16,354 nt of DNA from JBCAWW01 sp039024315. Lineage in GTDB: Bacteria > Bacteroidota > Bacteroidia > J057. The position numbers and the translations under genes were made by a program. The notes under the pieces were generated by a model. That model worked only from the letters and a program-made list of their open reading frames with translations. It did no database searches and was not told the origin of the DNA. The stretch lies in NCBI GenBank assembly GCA_039024315.1, contig JBCCQN010000186.1, positions 1-16,354 on the forward strand. Reading direction: 5' to 3'. Positions 1 to 6,227 of this stretch are shown here, in pieces. Each line of letters begins with the position of its first letter. Within the stretch, counting starts at the first letter, position 1.

Positions 1-294
1 AAGGCAGCTTCTAAAACAGAGCTTGACCGCATGGTCAATTTGCTCAAAGACAATCCAGGTACCATCCTCATGGTGCAAGGACATACCGACAATGTAGGGG
101 GACGCTCTTTTAACCAAAAGCTGTCTGAATATCGTGCGCGTATGGTGAGAGCCTACATGATCGCCAATGGCGTAGCTCCATTTAGGTTACTGTTTGTAGG
201 CTTTGGAATGGATCATCCGGCCGAAACCAATGCGACAGAATCCGGTCGTACCCAAAATCGTCGCGTAGAATTTCACGTGTTCAAAAGCGAATAA
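1..294 (+). CDS. OmpA-family protein, C-terminal domain (5' end outside window)
   Basis: The reading frame is open from base 1, so this is the last 97 residues of a larger protein whose start lies upstream. The fragment is an OmpA/MotB-type peptidoglycan-binding domain: the motif GHTDNVG, then LSEYRARMV, and the terminal signature GRTQNRRVEF. By analogy with E. coli OmpA, Asp30 and Arg45 of the visible fragment would bind diaminopimelate in peptidoglycan. Family knowledge places the domain in the periplasm, tethering an outer-membrane or lipoprotein module to the cell wall. What precedes the domain (barrel, propeller or lipoprotein) cannot be seen. The stop is 6 bases before the deacetylase start, so the two genes are probably co-transcribed. 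Confidence 0.9.
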   Translation, partial: KAASKTELDRMVNLLKDNPGTILMVQGHTDNVGGRSFNQKLSEYRARMVRAYMIANGVAPFRLLFVGFGMDHPAETNATESGRTQNRRVEFHVFKSE

Positions 295-300
295 GCCTCT

Positions 301-1320
301 ATGCGTCCTCGCCTTTTGCACAAAGTAGCTCCCTGGCTACCCCTACCCTTATCTGCTTGGATCAAGCTCAGTGGGCAAAAGCTCATGATGCCCGTCTATC
401 ACCTTTGTAGTGAAGAGGCGGTGCCGCATGTGGATCCGCTTTATTGCGTACGCAAAACCAGCGAATTTGTAGAGGATATCGATACTTTGCTCAAGTATTA
501 TGAGCCGATTGGTTTGGAGGATGTGATCGCAGTGCTCAAGGGAGACAAGGAATTACAAAAGCCTTCTTTTTGGCTTTCCTTTGATGATGGCTTGCGAGAA
601 GTCTATGAAGAGGCCATGCCGATATTAAAGGAAAAGGGAGTGCCCGCAACGCTCTTTCTCAACAATGACTTTCTGGACAATAAAGCGCTCTTCTTTCGCT
701 TCAAAGTGAGTCTATTGATCAATAAGATTCAAAAAACTCCCCCCTCCCCTGCCCTGCAGTCGATTTTAAGAGAGCGTTTGTCAGGACGGAAATTGAATCG
801 AGAATTAAGCGCTGAGAGCTTATTGCAAATCGGCTACGCAGATCGGGACTTCCTGGACGAGCTAGGGGATTTGTTGCAGGTAGATTTTGACGGCTACCTC
901 GCCGAACGCCAACCCTATCTCTGCAAAGCGGAGGTAAAAGATTGGTTAGCCAAAGGCTTTACCATCGGCGGGCACAGCCTAGATCATCCAGAATTTCGCT
1001 TTATCGCCAAGGAGGAACAAATCAGACAAGCCAAAGAAAGCGTCCAGCAACTTGTTGATGACTTTGGGATAGCCTACAAAGCTTTTGCCTTCCCATTTAC
1101 AGACTTTGGGGTGCGCCAAGTCTGGTTTGACAAAATGCTCGACGGAGAAATTGACGCTTCGTTCGGCGCAGCCGGTCTCAAAAAAGATACCCACCCTCTG
1201 CATGCCCAAAGAGTCCCCTTTGAAGGCACCGAAGATAATGCACTCGCCATCCTCAAGGCCGAATACCTCTACTACGCCCTCAAAGCACCCCTAGGCAAAA
1301 ACCAGATCAAGCAGCGCTAA
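301..1320 (+). CDS. polysaccharide deacetylase (NodB/CE4-like) protein
   Basis: The 339-residue protein carries the metal-dependent deacetylase signature: SFDDG (Asp95 and Asp96, motif 1) and HSLDH (His225 and His229, the metal-binding H-S/T-x-x-H motif 2). FPFTDFG follows in the position of motif 3, and a late RVPF stretch is also present. The family removes N- or O-acetyl groups from cell-wall or exopolysaccharides. About 127 residues separate motifs 1 and 2, more than in compact NodB domains, so there is an inserted region of unknown role (about residues 100-220). No clear signal peptide is seen; residues 10-20 are only weakly hydrophobic, so the location is uncertain. The gene starts 6 bases after the OmpA-family stop, consistent with an envelope operon. 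The substrate cannot be predicted. Confidence 0.85.
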   Translation: MRPRLLHKVAPWLPLPLSAWIKLSGQKLMMPVYHLCSEEAVPHVDPLYCVRKTSEFVEDIDTLLKYYEPIGLEDVIAVLKGDKELQKPSFWLSFDDGLREVYEEAMPILKEKGVPATLFLNNDFLDNKALFFRFKVSLLINKIQKTPPSPALQSILRERLSGRKLNRELSAESLLQIGYADRDFLDELGDLLQVDFDGYLAERQPYLCKAEVKDWLAKGFTIGGHSLDHPEFRFIAKEEQIRQAKESVQQLVDDFGIAYKAFAFPFTDFGVRQVWFDKMLDGEIDASFGAAGLKKDTHPLHAQRVPFEGTEDNALAILKAEYLYYALKAPLGKNQIKQR

Positions 1321-1347
1321 TTTTTCTCAGTATTTCTTTTTCAAGAC

Positions 1348-1377
1348 TTGTTTTACCAAATAAAGTCCATACATTTG
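1348..1377 (+). promoter_or_regulatory. candidate Bacteroidota-type promoter for the SDR gene
   Basis: TTG at 1348-1350 and TACATTTG at 1370-1377 are separated by 19 bases. This fits the Bacteroidota -33/-7 pattern TTG-N17-23-TAnnTTTG with no mismatch in the -7 box. Transcription would begin near 1384, giving a leader of about 130 nt that contains the inverted repeat at 1414-1478. Based on consensus only. Confidence 0.5.
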
Positions 1378-1413
1378 TGAGTAATCACTTACAATTATTA
1401 GTAGAGAGATAAA

Positions 1414-1478
1414 AGTATTTAGTATTAAGACGCTTAAAGGTCGATTCATTGAGTCCCACTTTCTAAATACTAAGTACT
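1414..1478. repeat. imperfect inverted repeat of TAGTATT/AATACTA words
   Basis: The 16 bases at 1414-1429 match the reverse complement of 1463-1478 at 14 of 16 positions, with a 33-base loop. The same AGTATTAAGTA-like words recur at 12091-12140 and at the right window edge (16344-16354), so this appears to be a dispersed AT-rich intergenic repeat. Here it lies in the putative leader of the SDR gene. Confidence 0.6.
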
Positions 1479-1516
1479 TTATACTCTGTACTAATAGCTA
1501 CCAACTCAAAATAGAC

Positions 1517-2425
1517 ATGTTCGATCTAAATAAAGTTGAAAGCCAAAAAGGAAGAGTTGCCATTGTAACGGGCTCCAATACTGGATTGGGGTATGAAACT
1601 GCACTTGGACTCGCCCGTAAAGAAGCCACCGTTGTAATGGCCTGCCGTAATCAGCAAAAAGCAGAAGCCGCAAGGGAAAAAATGCTCGCCGAGGTGCCCA
1701 ATGCTGATATTGATATCATCGTAGTGGATCTTAGTAAACTGAATTCGGTGCGGGAATTTGCCAAAAACTATCTGGCCAAATACGATCGTTTGGACCTCCT
1801 GATCAACAATGCAGGGGTCATGATGCCTCCCTACACCAAGACAGAAGATGGCTTTGAACTACAGATGGGCGCCAATCACTTTGGGCATTTTTTGTTGACG
1901 GGTTTGTTGCTAGAAGTCCTGACGGGAACGCCAGAATCAAGAGTCGTTTCATTGAGCTCTCTGGCGCATCAAAATGGTAAAATCGATTTTGACAACCTCA
2001 ATTGGGAGAAGGGTTATTCTAGATCTGAAGCCTATGGGCAAAGCAAATTAGCTAACCTAATGTTTGGCTTTGAGCTACAAAGACGCTTAGAGGCAGCGGG
2101 GGCAAATACGACTTCGGTTATTGCCCATCCTGGAGTTTCTCTTACAGAATTGGTCCGTCATATGCCTAAATGGCTTTTCACTATTTTGCGCTATACGGTT
2201 GCACCTTTTATGACCCACAGCCCAGACAAAGGTGCCTTACCTACTTTGATGGGCGCCTTGGATAAAAATAGTACTGGAGGGGAGTATTATGGACCGACAG
2301 GTTTTAGAGAAATGAAGGGCGAACCAGGCTTGGCTAGCGCGACAGAACTTTCTAAGGACACTGCAATTGCCAAAAAGCTTTGGGAGGTTTCTGAGGATTT
2401 GACGGGTATTACTTATTTGTCTTAG
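1517..2425 (+). CDS. short-chain dehydrogenase/reductase (SDR)
   Basis: A 302-residue classical-type SDR. The Rossmann nucleotide-binding motif TGSNTGLG is at residues 18-25, followed by the ACRN stretch that often marks NADP preference. NNAG is at 97-100, an Asn in GANHFGHF at 120, a Ser in SLSSLAH near 148, and the catalytic pair Tyr173/Lys177 in YGQSK. All catalytic residues are present, so the enzyme should be active. The overall look resembles the retinol dehydrogenase, WW-domain oxidoreductase and protochlorophyllide reductase-like subgroup, but the substrate cannot be assigned. It has no signal peptide and is presumably cytoplasmic. It is isolated by spacers of 196 and 165 bases and has its own candidate promoter, so it is probably monocistronic. 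Confidence 0.92.
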   Translation: MFDLNKVESQKGRVAIVTGSNTGLGYETALGLARKEATVVMACRNQQKAEAAREKMLAEVPNADIDIIVVDLSKLNSVREFAKNYLAKYDRLDLLINNAGVMMPPYTKTEDGFELQMGANHFGHFLLTGLLLEVLTGTPESRVVSLSSLAHQNGKIDFDNLNWEKGYSRSEAYGQSKLANLMFGFELQRRLEAAGANTTSVIAHPGVSLTELVRHMPKWLFTILRYTVAPFMTHSPDKGALPTLMGALDKNSTGGEYYGPTGFREMKGEPGLASATELSKDTAIAKKLWEVSEDLTGITYLS

Positions 2426-2430
2426 CGGGA

Positions 2431-2455
2431 GGGGGGCTGCTTCGCAGAACGCTTG
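2431..2455 (+). repeat. short hairpin repeat, copy A
   Basis: Six G residues are followed by the hairpin CTGC-TTC-GCAG and then AACGCTTG. The element lies 5 bases after the SDR stop. It shares its layout with copies at 12046-12070 (same strand) and 12240-12258 (opposite strand). No T-tract follows, so a simple intrinsic terminator is unlikely. Confidence 0.7.
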
Positions 2456-2500
2456 ACTCGGGCAATATTTAGATGGAAAGCTGAAGCATTTTCTCCTTTT

Positions 2501-2531
2501 GGATTCTCAGATCAGCAAACATAGAGAATCC
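2501..2531. repeat. 8-bp perfect stem-loop in the spacer before the T9SS cargo gene
   Basis: GGATTCTC (2501-2508) and GAGAATCC (2524-2531) are exact reverse complements around a 15-base loop. There is no T-tract downstream. It lies 60 bases before the start of the secreted-protein gene and could be a regulatory or operator-like site. The function is unknown. Confidence 0.4.
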
Positions 2532-2590
2532 TTCATATGGCAAACTATTTCTGGATCATGTTAGTTTTTTAGTTCCCTAACTACGCTATT

Positions 2591-3835
2591 ATGAATCCTT
2601 ATCTCAGAAAATTGGCACTTTTGCTAAGTGCTATCCTCATCCCCTTGCTCGGTCTTGGGCAAAATCTCGTTCCCAATCCGGGATTTGAAACCTTTACTGC
2701 CTGCCCTTCTGCTTCCTGCGAGTGGTTTTTAGCTTCCGATTGGGATAATGTAAATGGTTCACTGGCATGTAATGTCTCTGCTGGTAGCCCCGACTATTTT
2801 AACACTTGTGGCACAGGTTTCTTTGGTACCCCCAATACCCTCAACGGCGAAGTGAATCCTCTCGCGGGCAACGGTATCATGGGACTCGCAACTTGGGTGG
2901 GCTTCAGCAACAATTTTCGGGAATACCTCCAAGTCCAACTAAATAGTCCCCTTGTAGCAGGTAATACCTATACGCTGGATTTTGCTTATACCAATGGCGA
3001 CTTTGATCCAACATTAAGTTATGGTGGCCGAGGAACAGAACTCGGGGTGCATTTTTCCGTGGGGCCTCTGACACAAAATGGCAGTAATCCAATCATCCTA
3101 ACTCCTACCTTTGAGACTGTGGGAGCAATATTTAGTGTGAATTGGCAAACGATTAGTTTTACGTTTACCGCTGTCAATAATGCCACCCATATCATTTTTG
3201 GTAACTTCCGCAATGATGCCAATTCGACTGTCCAACAGTTTGCGGCCTCTAGCAGCTCCTTTGGCTACGCTTACTATTACTTTGATGAGATCAGTGTGAT
3301 TGAGCAATCTGCCCTGCCAGTAGAGTGGTTGCAGGTAGAAGCTACGGCTAGGCCAAGCGAGGCAGTTCTCAAGTGGGTGGTTGCTCCTTTGTATGAAGAA
3401 ACTCGTTTTTTCATCGAGCGGTCCGAGGATGGGCAAAACTTTAACGCTATCGGCGAGCAGTTAGCAAATCCGGGTGAATCGGTTTTTTCGTTCCGCGACG
3501 CGGCAGTTCAAAACGATCAATACTACTATCGTCTGCGTTATCAAGGAGCAGATGGCCAGAGTAGCCTAAGTCGAGTGATGAAAGCCAAATGGGAAGGAGA
3601 AACAGACTTCGTATGGTATTATGATGCTAATAGTCGGAAGGTCATAATTGAGCGTTCGCCGCAGGCAGATCGAAGTAGCTCCCTACTCCTCTATGATCTT
3701 AGTGGTCGGCTTGTGTATGAGGACAGTTCTGAGGCTGAAAGTTTCTTGCTACCTTCGGATCTACGATCTGGGCTATATATTTTAGTATTAGCTCAAGAGG
3801 GGAGCAAAGTCCGAAAAAAACTTTGGGTGCAATGA
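2591..3835 (+). CDS. secreted protein with T9SS C-terminal sorting domain
   Basis: A 414-residue protein. Residues 1-24 form a signal peptide (basic start, hydrophobic LALLLSAILIPLLGL, likely cleavage near GLG-Q). The mature protein begins NLVPNPGFE, typical of Bacteroidota surface proteins with a galactose-binding-like jelly-roll fold; residues about 25-235 probably form that domain, with several Cys that may pair outside the cell. Residues about 243-338 look like a fibronectin III-like module (FFIERSEDG, YYYRLRY). Residues about 340-414 are a type A T9SS sorting domain (LLLYDLSGRLVYE, then SGLYILVL and a basic end), which family knowledge says is removed at the surface. The ligand is unknown. 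No catalytic motif is visible, so adhesion or carbohydrate binding is only an inference. Confidence 0.85.
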   Translation: MNPYLRKLALLLSAILIPLLGLGQNLVPNPGFETFTACPSASCEWFLASDWDNVNGSLACNVSAGSPDYFNTCGTGFFGTPNTLNGEVNPLAGNGIMGLATWVGFSNNFREYLQVQLNSPLVAGNTYTLDFAYTNGDFDPTLSYGGRGTELGVHFSVGPLTQNGSNPIILTPTFETVGAIFSVNWQTISFTFTAVNNATHIIFGNFRNDANSTVQQFAASSSSFGYAYYYFDEISVIEQSALPVEWLQVEATARPSEAVLKWVVAPLYEETRFFIERSEDGQNFNAIGEQLANPGESVFSFRDAAVQNDQYYYRLRYQGADGQSSLSRVMKAKWEGETDFVWYYDANSRKVIIERSPQADRSSSLLLYDLSGRLVYEDSSEAESFLLPSDLRSGLYILVLAQEGSKVRKKLWVQ

Positions 3836-3932
3836 TAACGGCTAAAAAGATTGGCTATGCAGCACACTTGTTCAGGACTTTTACACGAATATTCGTTTCG
3901 CTTTATATTGAGTTAACAAAAGGTGCAACCCT

Positions 3933-3944
3933 CCTAAGCTTAGG
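3933..3944. repeat. 12-bp perfect palindrome CCTAAGCTTAGG
   Basis: A self-complementary 12-mer in the 278-base spacer between the T9SS cargo gene and the beta-barrel gene. It could be a dimeric regulator site, but nothing else supports this. Apart from it and the promoter at 4044-4078, the spacer holds nothing I recognise. Confidence 0.3.
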
Positions 3945-4043
3945 CTTGTCATTGAGGCAAATACTTACTTCCTGGCAAGCACCGTTCTTTATACCAACAC
4001 ACAAATGCTGGCAAGTTACACGCTTAAAAAATAATTGCACTAG

Positions 4044-4078
4044 TTTGTGACTTTCTCTATAACCAGCTTTTACATTTG
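4044..4078 (+). promoter_or_regulatory. candidate Bacteroidota-type promoter for the beta-barrel gene
   Basis: TTTG at 4044-4047 and TACATTTG at 4071-4078 are separated by 23 bases, the long end of the accepted spacing. Transcription would start near 4085, about 30 bases before the ATG at 4114. This also argues against the GTG at 4093 as the start. Confidence 0.5.
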
Positions 4079-4113
4079 CCGTTAACCTAATCGTGGATCA
4101 ACCAAAAAAAGCT

Positions 4114-4737
4114 ATGAACAATTCACTGAAAGCCCTTTTTGCCTTCGCCTTGATTGCCTTCTTTGGCACAACAGCCGTACAAGCGCAGCGTGTTTCTGCC
4201 GTCCTCAATGTCAACAGCTACAGCCCGACTATCACTAGTCCAAGCGGTGGCACCAGCATTGACTATGCAGGAAGTCTTTCTGGCTCTTTGAACTTACGCT
4301 ATTTCACTAGCAATAAGTGGGCATATCGTGTGGGCTTCGGAGTCGATAACTTAAATTACTCAGTTACGGGTACCGATATTACCACCAATTATGACGCTCG
4401 TCGTCAAGACCTGAAAGGAACCTTCGGAATCGAAAAACACTTTAATTTGGCATTCCTTGATGTTTATCCTGGTGTGTACATTCCGATCACCGTAGTAGGA
4501 GAAGATAAACTCAACAATAACCTCCAAAATTTCCAAAATGGCCAAGTACGCGCCGGCCTCGGAGTTATGGGTGGTGCGCAGATCAAGCTTTTGAGGATCT
4601 TCCGCGTAGGGGTTGAGTTCAACGCGACTTATGACAACTTCTCGACCGCAGTACGTGAGAGCTTCAACTCTACCTCTACTGTACCTTTCCAGAAGATGCA
4701 TTACAATACCAACTTCGTAGTAGGTATCGCGCTCTAG
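4114..4737 (+). CDS. outer-membrane beta-barrel protein
   Basis: A 207-residue protein when started at the ATG at 4114. That start gives a clean signal peptide (residues 1 to about 25: Lys-containing start, hydrophobic ALFAFALIAFFG, cleavage after VQA), whereas the upstream GTG at 4093 would add seven polar residues in front. The mature part has alternating polar and hydrophobic strands with aromatic girdles (LNLRYFTSNKWAYRVGFGV, LDVYPGVYIPI, FRVGVEFNATYDNF), ending in NFVVGIAL, a typical C-terminal barrel strand. The length suits an 8- to 10-stranded barrel of the OMP_b-brl type found across Bacteroidota. The ligand or role is unknown. It has its own candidate promoter and a strong terminator, so it is probably an abundant single-gene transcript. 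Confidence 0.85.
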   Translation: MNNSLKALFAFALIAFFGTTAVQAQRVSAVLNVNSYSPTITSPSGGTSIDYAGSLSGSLNLRYFTSNKWAYRVGFGVDNLNYSVTGTDITTNYDARRQDLKGTFGIEKHFNLAFLDVYPGVYIPITVVGEDKLNNNLQNFQNGQVRAGLGVMGGAQIKLLRIFRVGVEFNATYDNFSTAVRESFNSTSTVPFQKMHYNTNFVVGIAL

Positions 4738-4763
4738 TCCGAATTACAGCAGCTAAATTATAT

Positions 4764-4794
4764 GGCACTCCGTCAAAGCGGAGTGCCTTTTTTT
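4764..4794 (+). terminator. rho-independent terminator after the beta-barrel gene
   Basis: A perfect 9-bp stem, GGCACTCCG (4764-4772) with CGGAGTGCC (4779-4787), has a 6-base loop and is followed by seven T residues (4788-4794). It lies 27 bases after the beta-barrel stop. It also overlaps the 5' extension of the next reading frame, which rules that extension out as real protein. Confidence 0.93.
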
Positions 4795-4830
4795 AACCTC
4801 TTCCTTTCCCTTTCCGTACAGCAAGCAGGC

Positions 4831-5481
4831 ATGCGAATACTTCGAAAAATGATTTCCTGGATCTTGATCCTAGGGCTAGTAGCCTTGGTGGGTGTACTGA
4901 GCATTGATTTTTGGGTCAGTAAAAGTGCTGCGGACAAAATGATGCAATCGGTAGAGTCTATCCCAGAGGGCTATCCCGTGGCCATCGTTCTGGGAACCAG
5001 TCCTCGCACCGCCAAAGGACAAACCAACCTTTTTTTTAAGTATCGGATCGATGCCGCAGCTAAGCTTTATCAGGCTGGCAAAATCCGCCACTTCGTCTTG
5101 AGTGGAGACAATCGTAGCGAAAATTATGATGAACCCACCAAAATGAGACTCGCATTACAGCAGCGAGGGGTACCAGATTCGGCTATCACTTTGGACTATG
5201 CCGGTTTCCGAACGCTTGACTCTATTGTCAGGACCCGCTCGGTCTTCGATCTTGACAAGATCCTCATCATTTCTCAAGCATTTCACAACGAAAGGGCGCT
5301 CTTTATCGCCCAAGCCAAAGGCATAGAAGCCATTGCTTACAACGCGCAGTCAGTACCACAGGCTTACGCCCCCAAGACCTATATCCGCGAGTATCTCGCT
5401 CGCTGTAAAGCAGTGCTTGACCTTTATATATTAGATACAGAACCGCATTTTCCAGGACCAAAGGAGCCTCTGGAGCTTTAG
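4831..5481 (+). CDS. SanA-like DUF218 (YdcF/ElyC/SanA family) inner-membrane protein
   Basis: A 216-residue protein with one N-terminal transmembrane segment (about residues 8-25) and a DUF218 domain. Landmarks are VAIVLGTSPRT, LSGDNRSENYDEPTKM, the near-invariant DYAGFRTLDSIVRTRSVF, SQAFHNERALFIA and a C-terminal YILDTEPHFPGP. These match E. coli SanA (vancomycin exclusion, envelope integrity) closely in order and wording. The biochemical activity of the family is unsettled; cell-wall precursor or envelope barrier roles are the usual proposals. The start is placed at ATG 4831 because the longer frame (from 4762) runs through the terminator hairpin, and 4831 gives MRILRK followed directly by the membrane helix. 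The stop is 5 bases before the octamer array. Confidence 0.88.
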   Translation: MRILRKMISWILILGLVALVGVLSIDFWVSKSAADKMMQSVESIPEGYPVAIVLGTSPRTAKGQTNLFFKYRIDAAAKLYQAGKIRHFVLSGDNRSENYDEPTKMRLALQQRGVPDSAITLDYAGFRTLDSIVRTRSVFDLDKILIISQAFHNERALFIAQAKGIEAIAYNAQSVPQAYAPKTYIREYLARCKAVLDLYILDTEPHFPGPKEPLEL

Positions 5482-5486
5482 GGGAG

Positions 5487-5550
5487 TTGTTGAATTGTTG
5501 AATTGTTGAATTGTTGAATTGTTGAATTGTTGAATTGTTGAATTGTTGAA
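5487..5550. repeat. tandem array: eight perfect copies of TTGTTGAA
   Basis: Sixty-four bases comprise exactly eight identical 8-bp units with no variation, starting 5 bases after the SanA-like stop and ending 68 bases before the CYTH start. Degenerate inverted copies follow at 5588-5613 (TTCAACCATTCAA and TTCAACAATT), which could pair with the array. A 16-base exact piece of the array recurs at 6165-6180. On the minus strand the array reads as an artificial Gln-Gln-Phe-Asn-Asn-Ser repeat. Confidence 0.97.
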
Positions 5551-5587
5551 TCAATAATGGAAAAAGAACTCACTCCTTCTTCCTACC

Positions 5588-5613
5588 TTCAACCATTCAA
5601 AACTTCAACAATT
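5588..5613 (-). repeat. inverted, degenerate copies of the octamer
   Basis: TTCAACCATTCAA (5588-5600) and TTCAACAATT (5604-5613) are reverse-complement forms of the TTGTTGAA unit. They sit directly upstream of the CYTH start at 5619. Pairing with the array would give a long A/T-rich stem in the CYTH leader. Confidence 0.6.
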
Positions 5614-5618
5614 AATTC

Positions 5619-6143
5619 ATGGAGCGAGAGATAGAGGTAAAAATCCTAGAGATTGATCTGGCAAGTCTACGTCAGCGCCTAGACCAAATTGGCGCTAAGT
5701 TTAGTTTTAAACATGAATTTTGGGCCATCTTTTGGGAAGACCCGACAGCGGGTATTGTCAAAAAGGGCGATCTCTTGCGCCTGCGCAAAGAGGGTGATGA
5801 GACCCGTCTGACTTATAAGCGAAAAATTTCGGACGACGGACCCAAGGTCATGCAGGAACTGGAGACTTTGGTCGAGGACATGGCTGCCATGCGAGATATT
5901 TTAGAGGCCATCGGTATGAAGTCCTACCAAACTACACGCAAATTTCGGACACAATTTGATTTGCCGCAGGGCCACGTTGTTATAGACGAGTATCAAGATT
6001 ATATGGCCAAAATCCCGCCCTTTGTGGAGATTGAGACCAGCAGTGAGGAAAAGTTATACGAAATCGTAGCGCTTCTGGGTTTTCGGCCCGAAGATTGCAA
6101 AAGTTGGAATACACATGATCTCATGCATCATTATGGCGTATAG
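5619..6143 (+). CDS. CYTH domain protein (class IV adenylate cyclase CyaB/thiamine-triphosphatase superfamily)
   Basis: A 174-residue protein, the usual size of a single CYTH tunnel domain. The hallmark ExExK motif is at residues 4-8 (Glu4, Glu6, Lys8). Further charged tunnel motifs follow in order: GDLLRLRKEG, TRLTYKRK, a TTRKFRTQF stretch, and VIDEYQDY...PFVEIET with the acidic residues that hold metal. The family acts on triphosphates (adenylate cyclase, thiamine triphosphatase or inorganic triphosphatase). The sequence looks most like CyaB-type proteins, but the substrate cannot be decided from sequence, and no cyclic-AMP genes are adjacent. The protein is cytoplasmic. The gene is bracketed by octamer repeats: eight copies upstream and a two-copy remnant 21 bases after its stop. 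Confidence 0.88.
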   Translation: MEREIEVKILEIDLASLRQRLDQIGAKFSFKHEFWAIFWEDPTAGIVKKGDLLRLRKEGDETRLTYKRKISDDGPKVMQELETLVEDMAAMRDILEAIGMKSYQTTRKFRTQFDLPQGHVVIDEYQDYMAKIPPFVEIETSSEEKLYEIVALLGFRPEDCKSWNTHDLMHHYGV

Positions 6144-6164
6144 AAGGGGAACGCCTTTGATCTA

Positions 6165-6180
6165 TTGAATTGTTGAATTG
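6165..6180. repeat. remnant of the TTGTTGAA array
   Basis: TTGAATTGTTGAATTG is a 16-base exact match to the interior of the array at 5487-5550. It lies 21 bases after the CYTH stop and 47 bases before the next gene. Confidence 0.85.
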
Positions 6181-6227
6181 TAGCGTTTCGGATGCAATAA
6201 TTCGAGCCTTCAAACAAGCAAGCTACT

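Noticed and set aside
3823..4050. 75-codon open frame after the T9SS cargo gene
   Set aside because: It overlaps the end of the cargo gene, lacks a signal or domain, and runs into the TTTG promoter box of the next gene. Its composition looks random.
4762..4830. 5' extension of the SanA-like frame
   Set aside because: It is made of the translated terminator hairpin and T-tract; the ATG at 4831 leads straight into the membrane helix.
5204..5222. 12-base match AACGCTTGACTC to hairpin repeat copy A, with a 3-bp stem CGG-TTT-CCG before it
   Set aside because: It encodes GFRTLD in the DYAGFRTLDSIVR motif, which is conserved in SanA proteins, so it is best explained by the protein; the stem is only 3 bp.
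5487..5550. Possible CRISPR array
   Set aside because: The units are 8 bp and directly contiguous, with no spacers and no cas genes.
5303..5554. Minus-strand frame with a Gln-Gln-Phe-Asn-Asn-Ser repeat
   Set aside because: It is only the translated octamer array running antisense into the SanA-like gene.
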